From: Lacticaseibacillus nasuensis JCM 17158 | GTDB taxonomy: Bacteria > Bacillota > Bacilli > Lactobacillales > Lactobacillaceae | NCBI RefSeq assembly: GCF_001434705.1 | Contig: NZ_AZDJ01000022.1 | Coordinates: 1 to 64,000 of the forward strand | Direction of reading: 5' to 3' | Length of the DNA stretch: 64,000 nt | In this document: positions 57,807 to 64,000 of the stretch, piece by piece | Numbering within the stretch: position 1 is the stretch's first letter | How the letters are laid out: every line of letters starts with the position of its first letter | The notes under the pieces: model-generated | The model's input: only the letters and a program-made list of their open reading frames with translations | Databases searched by the model: none | Told to the model about the DNA's origin: nothing | Made by a program: the position numbers and the translations under genes

Positions 57807-59983
57807 GCCAATGCCTCCTGCTGAGTCTGAATCAAGTCTGCGATTGGCGCATTGACTCCCCCGTCGCAGGTGTCGATGCACAACTGGTTGCCCCCAACTG
57901 GCCCGAGCCGGGTGGCTTGCGGTACTAGGGCCTCAAACGCCGCCACGTCAGCCGGAGCCACGGTCACCAGGAACCGTCCTGGCGTTTCCGCAAAGAGTTG
58001 GGCATTCGTCAAAGACGTCGTCAACCGCGCCCCAAGCACGTTGGAAGCGGCCATTTCCACCAAGCCTGCCGCCAAGCCGCCGTCACTCAAGTCGTGGCAG
58101 GCGGTGACCAAATGCGCCTGAATCGCCGTCAACACGGCTTGCCCGGTTGCCACCGCGGTCGGCAAGTCAAACCCCGTGATGCGCCCGGCGTATTGTCCCG
58201 TTTGAAGAAACTGCAGGCTGCTCCCGTTGAAGTCGTCGCCAGTTTGACCCACCAAGTACACGACGTCGCCGGCTTGCTTGAAGCCAACGGTGGTAATCGC
58301 CGACAGGTCGTCAATCAGACCCACCATGCCGATCATCGGCGTCGGCGCAATCGCCTCACCCGAAGTTTCGTTGTACAGCGAGACGTTGCCGGACACCACC
58401 GGCGTGTTCCAGGCGCGCGTCGCTTCGGTGATGCCGCGGGCGCTTTCTTGTAGCATGTAATACACTTCCGGTTTGCGAGGATCACCGTAGTTTAAGCAGT
58501 CGGTAATGCCCAGCGGCGTGGCGCCAGTGGCAATCAAGTTTGCCGCCGCCTCACACACCGTCATGGCCCCACCGCGATACGGATCCAGCGCCAACAAGCG
58601 GCCGTTCGAGTCGGTCGTCACCGCTAACGCCTTGTGAGTGCCGCGGACGCGAATCACGCCGGCGTCGTCGCCAGGTAGCACCACCGTGTTGGTTTGGACC
58701 TGCGCATCATACCGCGAGAATAATGCGCGCTTGCTCGCAATGTTCGGCAGCGCCAGGAGGGCCTGCAAGGTGGCGGTCGCGTCTGCCACCACCGGGACAA
58801 AATCCGGGGCGGGATGCGCCAAGGCGGCGGGAATCCGCGGCGTGGTGGTGTAGGTTGGCACCGCGTCGGTTAAGGCCGTGACCGGAATGTCGCAGACGAG
58901 TTCGTCGTGGTGATACAAGCGGTACTGCCCATCAGCGGTAACACGACCACACACCACGGCTTCGAGGTCGTATTCCGCAAACACCGCAAGAATTTCGGCT
59001 TCATGCCCCGCCTTCACGCACAGCAACATGCGCTCTTGAGATTCACTTAACATGATTTCAAATGGCGTCATGTTCGGCTCCCGCTGCGGGATCAAATCCA
59101 GATTCAAAGTCACGCCGTAGCCAGCCTTGCTGGCCATTTCCGCGGAACTCGACACCAAGCCGGCGGCCCCCATGTCTTGCATCCCCACCAAGGCTGCCCG
59201 GTGGTCGCGGGTCACTTCCAGACAAGCGTCGGTGAGCAATTTTTCCATAAACGGATCGCCCACTTGGACCGCCGAGCGGTCGGCAGCTTCGTCGGTGAAT
59301 TCACTTGAGGCGAAGCTCGCGCCGTTGATGCCGTCACGCCCGGTCATGGCCCCGACGTAGATAATGGCGTTGCCTGCCCCAGCCGCGGCCCCTTTTTGCA
59401 AGGCGGACTTCGGCATCACGCCGACGCACATCGCGTTAACCAGCGGATTTTGCTGGTAGCTGGCGTCGAACTGCACCTCGCCGCCGATGGTGGGAATGCC
59501 GATGGAATTGCCGTACCCGCCGATGCCGGCCACCACCTGGTCGATCAGCTGCTGGTTGTGCGGCGTGAAGTCACTGCCAAACGCCAGGCTGTCAAGGCTG
59601 GCCACCGGCTTGGCGCCGATGGAAAAAATATCGCGGATGATGCCACCAACGCCCGTGGCGGCGCCTTCATACGGCTCAACTGCGCTCGGGTGGTTGTGGC
59701 TTTCGGCCTTAAATACGACGGCCATCCCGTCGCCGATATCGATGACCCCAGCGCCTTCGCCGGGCCCCATCACGACGCGCTCGTTGTGCGTCCAAAACGT
59801 TTTGAGAATCGGCTTACTGTACTTGTAGCTGCAATGTTCGCTCCACATGCCGCTTTGCAGGCCCATCTCCGTGTAATTCGGCAACCGCCCTAGCAACTCG
59901 GCGAACCGGTCGTATTCAGCCGTCGTCAAGCCAAGGGGTTCATACAGCCGCTCACGTTTAATTTGTTCAGGCGTAGGCGCCAT
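57791..59983 (-). CDS. purL: Phosphoribosylformylglycinamidine synthase, large subunit
   Basis: Catalytic subunit of the PurSQL FGAM synthase. The 730 residues correspond to the small-type PurL, which needs PurS and PurQ. Visible motifs: [75 protein letters not shown] and a C-terminal [19 protein letters not shown] at 59983, 17 nt inside purQ, with GGAGG. Confidence 0.97.
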   Translation of the reverse strand: MAPTPEQIKRERLYEPLGLTTAEYDRFAELLGRLPNYTEMGLQSGMWSEHCSYKYSKPILKTFWTHNERVVMGPGEGAGVIDIGDGMAVVFKAESHNHPSAVEPYEGAATGVGGIIRDIFSIGAKPVASLDSLAFGSDFTPHNQQLIDQVVAGIGGYGNSIGIPTIGGEVQFDASYQQNPLVNAMCVGVMPKSALQKGAAAGAGNAIIYVGAMTGRDGINGASFASSEFTDEAADRSAVQVGDPFMEKLLTDACLEVTRDHRAALVGMQDMGAAGLVSSSAEMASKAGYGVTLNLDLIPQREPNMTPFEIMLSESQERMLLCVKAGHEAEILAVFAEYDLEAVVCGRVTADGQYRLYHHDELVCDIPVTALTDAVPTYTTTPRIPAALAHPAPDFVPVVADATATLQALLALPNIASKRALFSRYDAQVQTNTVVLPGDDAGVIRVRGTHKALAVTTDSNGRLLALDPYRGGAMTVCEAAANLIATGATPLGITDCLNYGDPRKPEVYYMLQESARGITEATRAWNTPVVSGNVSLYNETSGEAIAPTPMIGMVGLIDDLSAITTVGFKQAGDVVYLVGQTGDDFNGSSLQFLQTGQYAGRITGFDLPTAVATGQAVLTAIQAHLVTACHDLSDGGLAAGLVEMAASNVLGARLTTSLTNAQLFAETPGRFLVTVAPADVAAFEALVPQATRLGPVGGNQLCIDTCDGGVNAPIADLIQTQQEALAWQLA

Positions 59984-60641
59984 CACACACCTCCATCAGG
60001 GACTCAAACATACCTAACCCATCCGTGCCACCGAGCAACGCCTCCACCGCGCGCTCGGGATGAGGCATCATCCCCATCACATTGCCCGCCTCGTTCGTGA
60101 TGCCGGCAATGTCGCGGCAGCTGCCATTCGGGTTGTGCTGATACCGCAGCACAACTTGGTGGTGCGCCTCTAGCGCCGTTAAAGTGGCGTCGTCGGCATA
60201 GTAGTTGCCTTCGCCATGAGCAATCGGCAAGGTAATCACTTGACCGGCGGTGTACCGCCGGGTAAACGCCGTAGTCGCATTTTCCACCACCAGTGGCTCG
60301 GGCTCGCAGATAAACGTGAGGTCCCGATTCCATTGAAGCGCACCAGGAAGCAAGCCGGCCTCCGTCAAGATCTGAAACCCGTTGCAGATACCCAGCACGT
60401 ACCCGCCAGCTTCAGCGAAGGCGCGCAGCGCCGGCATCACCGGCGCAAACTTGGCGATGGCGCCGCTGCGCAGGTAATCCCCGTAGGAAAATCCGCCTGG
60501 TACTAGCACCAAGTCGTACCCAGTTAAGTCAGTCGCGGTGGCGGGGACAATCTCCGCATGCGCTCCGGCAATCGGTCCCACCGCCCACAACAGGTCTTCG
60601 GCGCAGTTGGACCCGGGAAAATTCAACACCGCCGCCTTCAT
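59967..60641 (-). CDS. purQ: Phosphoribosylformylglycinamidine synthase, glutaminase subunit
   Basis: Class I glutamine amidotransferase that supplies ammonia to PurL. The 224 residues start [21 protein letters not shown] and show [21 protein letters not shown], the nucleophile Cys in [11 protein letters not shown], and the His-Glu pair in [14 protein letters not shown] overlaps the purS stop (ATGA). Confidence 0.97.
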   Translation of the reverse strand: MKAAVLNFPGSNCAEDLLWAVGPIAGAHAEIVPATATDLTGYDLVLVPGGFSYGDYLRSGAIAKFAPVMPALRAFAEAGGYVLGICNGFQILTEAGLLPGALQWNRDLTFICEPEPLVVENATTAFTRRYTAGQVITLPIAHGEGNYYADDATLTALEAHHQVVLRYQHNPNGSCRDIAGITNEAGNVMGMMPHPERAVEALLGGTDGLGMFESLMEVCDGAYA

Positions 60642-60889
60642 GCCTCGACCTCCTCAAGCGTGTAGCGATACGTCTCCATGTTGACGTTGGCCAACATTTC
60701 CGAACACAACTTCGCCACCTGCTCGTTGACCGCGGCTTCATTGCCTTGCAGCACGAGTTCAAAATACTTCCCAACCATCACCGAATCGACGTTGGTTTGG
60801 CCCAAGCGCGTCAGGGTTTGCTGAATCACCGTGGCTTTGGGATCGAGCACGCTGGGTTTGTAGTTCACAAAAATCTTGGCTTTATACAT
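60638..60889 (-). CDS. purS: Phosphoribosylformylglycinamidine synthase subunit PurS
   Basis: An 83-residue structural subunit of FGAM synthase that bridges PurQ and PurL. Diagnostic: [26 protein letters not shown] and [11 protein letters not shown]. The start lies within the purC end with GGAGG upstream. Confidence 0.96.
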   Translation of the reverse strand: MYKAKIFVNYKPSVLDPKATVIQQTLTRLGQTNVDSVMVGKYFELVLQGNEAAVNEQVAKLCSEMLANVNMETYRYTLEEVEA

Positions 60890-61604
60890 GGGCGGCCTCC
60901 AATCGTTGCAACACTTCTGCGTAAACCGGCGTCAGCGGGCCTTGGTCTTGGCGGAAGACGTCCTTATCCAAATCGGCGCCGGTCGCGACGTCGACCAAGC
61001 GCATGTTATCCGGCGATAATTCATCGGCAACTACCAGGCGGCCATCCGCCAGGCGGCCAAACTCGAGCTTGAAGTCCACCAAGGTGATGCCGCGCTTGGC
61101 AAACAGTGTCGTCAACACCGCGTTGACTTGATCGCTTAAGCCGCGCATCGCCATTAACGTGTCAGCATCGGCCAAGCCGAGTGCTTGCACCTGCTCGTCG
61201 TTAATGAACGGATCATCTAAGGCGTCGCTTTTCAGGTACCATTCGTGTACCGCGGGCGTCAGTAGTTGCCCAGCCGCCACCCCAAACTTCTTGGCAAAAG
61301 ATCCCGCAGCTTGATTGCGCACGACTGCTTCCAAGCGAATCATCGTGCACTTGCGCACCAGCATGCTGGTGGCAGTCGGGCTACCTACGTAATGGGTCGG
61401 CAAGCCCGCCGCGACCAGCGCCTCAAACAGGCGGCTAGAAATCTGCAGGTTGAGTGTGCCTTTGCCGGCAATCGCGACTTTTTTCTTGCCGTTCAACGCC
61501 GTGGCTTGATCGAGGTACTCCAGCCACAAGGTGTCTGGATCCGTGGTGGCAAAGACCTGCTTGGCCTTGCCAGTGGTCAACAACTCAGTTTTCGTGATGG
61601 TCAC
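60882..61604 (-). CDS. purC: SAICAR synthetase
   Basis: Condenses CAIR with aspartate. 240 residues with LLTTGKAKQVFATTDPDTLWLEYLDQATALNGKKK, TSMLVRKCTMIRLEAVVRNQAAGS and TLVDFKLEFGRL...VVADELSPDNMRLVD. GTG start overlaps the purK stop (GTGA) and follows AAAGGAG. Confidence 0.97.
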   Translation of the reverse strand: MTITKTELLTTGKAKQVFATTDPDTLWLEYLDQATALNGKKKVAIAGKGTLNLQISSRLFEALVAAGLPTHYVGSPTATSMLVRKCTMIRLEAVVRNQAAGSFAKKFGVAAGQLLTPAVHEWYLKSDALDDPFINDEQVQALGLADADTLMAMRGLSDQVNAVLTTLFAKRGITLVDFKLEFGRLADGRLVVADELSPDNMRLVDVATGADLDKDVFRQDQGPLTPVYAEVLQRLEAAHV

Positions 61605-62722
61605 AACGATTCTCCTTTCAGTAACACAGCCGCCAACGGATCAGTCGCATCGGTGGCAGTAACGGTAAGGTGGCCCATTTTACGGCCGGGGCGTGCTTCG
61701 GCCTTGCCATAGTCGTGCAGGTGCCATTCGGGATGCGCCGACCATTGCGCCTGCGCAGCGGCAAGCTCCGCCCCGAGCAAGTTGCGCATCACCGCAGGCG
61801 TCGTAAGCCGAATCGGCGGAATTGGCAAGCCGACGATGCTACGAATATGGGCCTCGAACTGGGAAAAATTGCAGGCCTCGATGCTGTAATGACCGGAGTT
61901 ATGCGGCCGCGGCGCCAATTCATTGACAAACAAGCCCTGCGGCGTCTCGAACAACTCGACGCCGAGCACGCCGCGTAACTGCAGTGCCGTCGCGATTGTC
62001 GTGGCAATCTTCGTCACTTGCTCGGTTAACGCAGCAGTCAGGTGCGGCGCCGGCGCCAAGGTCAGGTGCAAGATATGGTTCCGGTGGCGGTTCTCCACCA
62101 CCGGAAACACCCGGACTTCGCCAGCAGCGGTACGGGTCACCATCACCGCCAGCTCCCGGATAAAGGTCAGCCGACCTTCGAGTAAGCATGGCCCGTTTGC
62201 GGCTAATTCGGCAGCCGCGGGGATATCTTCGGGTTGATTGATGTCGACTTGCCCGTGGCCGTCGTAGCCGCCGGTCGCCGTTTTCAAAATCGCTGGATAG
62301 CCCACTTTCGCGATTGCTGCGGGTAATGCCGCCGCATCCGCCACCGTCGCGTGTGGGGCGGTGGGTAAGCCGTGACGCGCGAGAAACGCTTTTTCCACCC
62401 GCCGGTCACGGGTGAGCCGCAGCAGCTCAGTGCCTTGAGGCAAGGCGGCGAATTGACTCGCCGCTTCCAGCGCCTGCAAGTCGACATTCTCAAATTCATA
62501 GGTTAAGAGATCGCAGCGCTTGGCAAAGGCAATTAGGGCGTCCGTGTCGGCAAACTCGCGGGTCAACTGCCAGTCGGCGACCTGAGCGGCCGGCGCGTTG
62601 GGCGTCGGATCGAGAATACCGACCGTGTAGCCCATCGTCTTGGCGGCTTGAGCCAACATGCGGCCCAGCTGGCCCCCACCGACGATGCCGATGGTCGCCG
62701 GTGGCAATAGTTGCTCAGTCAT
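61601..62722 (-). CDS. purK: 5-(carboxyamino)imidazole ribonucleotide synthase
   Basis: ATP-grasp enzyme making N5-CAIR from AIR, bicarbonate and ATP. The 373 residues start [23 protein letters not shown] and carry [16 protein letters not shown] and [17 protein letters not shown]. Its product is isomerised by PurE. Overlaps purE by 8 nt. Confidence 0.96.
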   Translation of the reverse strand: MTEQLLPPATIGIVGGGQLGRMLAQAAKTMGYTVGILDPTPNAPAAQVADWQLTREFADTDALIAFAKRCDLLTYEFENVDLQALEAASQFAALPQGTELLRLTRDRRVEKAFLARHGLPTAPHATVADAAALPAAIAKVGYPAILKTATGGYDGHGQVDINQPEDIPAAAELAANGPCLLEGRLTFIRELAVMVTRTAAGEVRVFPVVENRHRNHILHLTLAPAPHLTAALTEQVTKIATTIATALQLRGVLGVELFETPQGLFVNELAPRPHNSGHYSIEACNFSQFEAHIRSIVGLPIPPIRLTTPAVMRNLLGAELAAAQAQWSAHPEWHLHDYGKAEARPGRKMGHLTVTATDATDPLAAVLLKGESL

Positions 62723-63200
62723 CCAGCGTCGCCTCGCTTTCGCTGGCGCGCCAGGTTTGCGCGGCGCGATAAGCCGCCAAGGTCTGCGCCACCGCCGAAT
62801 CGCTCACAGCCAGCACCGCAGCCGCGAACAATGCGGCGTTCGTCGCGCCGGCCTCACCGATGGCCATGGTCGCCACTGGCACGCCTGCCGGCATCTGCAC
62901 GATAGACAGCAACGAGTCGACACCCGATAATGTTCGGGTTTTCACCGGTACCCCGATGACGGGCACAGTGGTGTTGGCCGCCAACATGCCCGGCAAATGC
63001 GCCGCCCCGCCTGCCCCGGCAATGATCACTGCCACGTCATTGGCCCGGGCCGCTTTGGCAAACCGCGCAAGTTCATCTGGCATCCGGTGAGCCGAAATGA
63101 CGCGCTTTTCGTAGGGAATCTTGAACTCGGTTAATTGCTTTGCCGCTGCCTGCATGGTCGGCCAGTCGGAGGTTGACCCCATCACAATTGCCACTTTCAC
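62715..63200 (-). CDS. purE: 5-(carboxyamino)imidazole ribonucleotide mutase
   Basis: Isomerises N5-CAIR to CAIR; class I PurE, as expected with purK. 161 residues: [61 protein letters not shown]. The start is uncertain: the open frame reaches 63260, but the promoter -10 lies at 63232-63237. I therefore choose the GTG at 63200, which has only a weak GCAGGTG ribosome site. First gene of the operon. Confidence 0.93.
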   Translation of the reverse strand: MKVAIVMGSTSDWPTMQAAAKQLTEFKIPYEKRVISAHRMPDELARFAKAARANDVAVIIAGAGGAAHLPGMLAANTTVPVIGVPVKTRTLSGVDSLLSIVQMPAGVPVATMAIGEAGATNAALFAAAVLAVSDSAVAQTLAAYRAAQTWRASESEATLDD

Positions 63201-63231
63201 GGAAGCACCTGCTTTCACTTGAGATACCGTG

Positions 63232-63260
63232 AGTCTAGCATGCTGAAACTGGTTTATCAA
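63232..63260 (-). promoter_or_regulatory. pur operon promoter
   Basis: On the minus strand, -35 TTGATA (63255-63260) and -10 TAGACT (63232-63237), extended as TGCTAGACT, have a 17-bp spacer. Confidence 0.7.
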
Positions 63261-63299
63261 GAACTATTGTATCGTTTTCACTATCAATCGTTCGTGTTT
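63255..63299. promoter_or_regulatory. PurBox-like inverted pair (PurR site)
   Basis: On the minus strand, AAACACGAACGAT (63287-63299) and the inverted ATAGTTCTTGATA (63255-63267) keep the CGAAC/GTTC cores of Gram-positive PurBoxes. The cores are 25 nt apart. The second box covers the -35. Control by PurR and PRPP is inferred from family knowledge. Confidence 0.6.
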
Positions 63300-63319
63300 A
63301 TCAAAGGAAAAAGCCGAAC

Positions 63320-63357
63320 AAAAAGGCCGCGATAATCGTTTCGATTATCGCGGCCAA
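63320..63357 (-). terminator. Terminator of the copper ATPase gene
   Basis: On the minus strand, GGCCGCGATAATCG-aaa-CGATTATCGCGGCC is followed by TTTTTG, between the ATPase stop and the pur promoter. Confidence 0.93.
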
Positions 63358-63366
63358 TGATTCTAA

Positions 63367-64000
63367 TTACGCGGCTTGCATCGTGGGTAGCTTGGCTCGG
63401 TTCAATAAGACGGAACTCGTCACAACGGACAGCGAGGAAAATGCCATCGCCAAACCGGCAAGTTCAGGCGACAGGGCCAACCCGACGGCGTAGAACAAGC
63501 CCGCGGCGACGGGAATCCCCAAAACATTGTAGATAAACGCCCAGAAGAGGTTCAAGCGAATGCGGTTGAAGGTTTTCTTAGCCAATGCCAACGCCAACGC
63601 GACGTCGCGCAAGTCGTTTTTGACTAAGACGATGCCCCCAGCTTCGATGGCAATATCGGTGCCACCGCCCATGGCGATGCCGACATCAGCCGTGGTCAGC
63701 GCCGGCGCGTCGTTGATGCCATCGCCGACGAACGCCACCGGTCCTGCGGCTTGCAGCCGCTGGATCGTCGCTGCCTTATCCGCTGGCAAGACGTTGGCGA
63801 TGACTTCCTTGACGCCAACCTGTTGGGCAATGGCCGTCGCTACTGCCTGATTGTCGCCGGTCAGCATCACGGTTCGCAAGCCCTGGTCGTGCAACGCGGC
63901 AATCGGGCTGGCGCTAGTCGCACGCGGCCGGTCTTGAATGGCAATCAAGCCCAGCGCGGCGTCGTCTTGCCACACAACCACAACCGTTTTTGCCGCCGCT
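63367..64000 (-). CDS. Copper-type P1B ATPase, C-terminal part (cut by window edge)
   Basis: The last 210 or so residues of a heavy-metal P-type ATPase. Visible are the end of the P domain (TVMLTGDNQAVATAIAQQVGVKEVIANVLPADKAATIQRLQ), the hinge motif VAFVGDGINDAPAL, and the final two helices (NLFWAFIYNVLGIPVAAGLFY, LAGLAMAFSSLSVVTSSVLLNR). The MAFSSLSVVT end is typical of CopA-like Cu(I) exporters. The frame is open to position 64000, so the N-terminal metal-binding, A and N domains lie outside. Confidence 0.93.
   Translation of the reverse strand, partial: AAAKTVVVVWQDDAALGLIAIQDRPRATSASPIAALHDQGLRTVMLTGDNQAVATAIAQQVGVKEVIANVLPADKAATIQRLQAAGPVAFVGDGINDAPALTTADVGIAMGGGTDIAIEAGGIVLVKNDLRDVALALALAKKTFNRIRLNLFWAFIYNVLGIPVAAGLFYAVGLALSPELAGLAMAFSSLSVVTSSVLLNRAKLPTMQAA

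Noticed and set aside
57807-57881. Extended N terminus of PurF
   Set aside because: The ATG at 57806 has AGGAGG at correct spacing and gives the short leader before the catalytic Cys that the family has.

Overview
The window is a contiguous, gene-dense stretch of a GC-rich, low-GC-phylum (Firmicutes) chromosome. The gene content points to Lactobacillaceae: T-box leaders on serS and asnA, a galactose cluster with a family-2 GalT, an alsS/aldB pair, a WxL surface-protein pair, an FLP-type Crp/Fnr regulator without an Fe-S cysteine cluster, Mga-type regulators, and a pur operon with purS/purQ/purL. Strong AGGAGG ribosome sites precede almost every gene. I cannot name the species; a GC-rich lactobacillus is my best reading. 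I see no tRNA gene, insertion sequence, phage or CRISPR array.

Layout. Bases 1-230 hold tandem promoters and the leader of an rRNA operon that runs leftwards out of the window. Next come serS with its T-box (268-1790), an FLP-like regulator and two divergent Mga-like regulators (1798-6029), and the acetolactate-to-acetoin genes alsS-aldB (6906-9293). A WxL/WxLIP pair, rpmG and a pseudouridine synthase follow (10772-13721). A GH31 glycosidase, an esterase-like hydrolase and the galR-galK-galT Leloir cluster occupy 13791-21212. Then come an M20 amidohydrolase with a DUF3100 membrane protein and a small membrane partner (21345-23928), an EamA exporter, an aldehyde dehydrogenase, and a split ThrE-type exporter with a second M20 hydrolase (26575-29007).

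From 29121 to 33205 a TetR regulator faces a four-gene acyltransferase-GT8-GT8-acyltransferase operon, and both promoters carry the same 16-bp palindrome. An aldo/keto reductase, two membrane proteins sharing an N-terminal module, small enzymes, a multidrug-type MFS, msrA and a lipoprotein lead to an unusual coupled operon (43837-49015). In it a sulfonate/taurine-type ABC transporter is interleaved with an acyltransferase-3 membrane enzyme and an AMP-forming acyl ligase. asnA with its T-box (50585-51903) is followed by the complete convergent purine operon purEKCSQLFMNHD (63200-52008), preceded by a PurBox-like pair. The right edge cuts a copper-type P1B ATPase.

The observation I consider most likely to be new is a covarying structured element of about 110 nt. 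It is present as a tandem pair between the two Mga-like genes (4062-4298) and as a third copy behind rpmG (12697-12805). The helices keep their lengths and registers while the paired bases change, which suggests a structured RNA or a mobile palindromic repeat family. Second is the TetR-linked acyltransferase/GT8 regulon, and third the ABC-transporter/acyl-ligase/acyltransferase operon.
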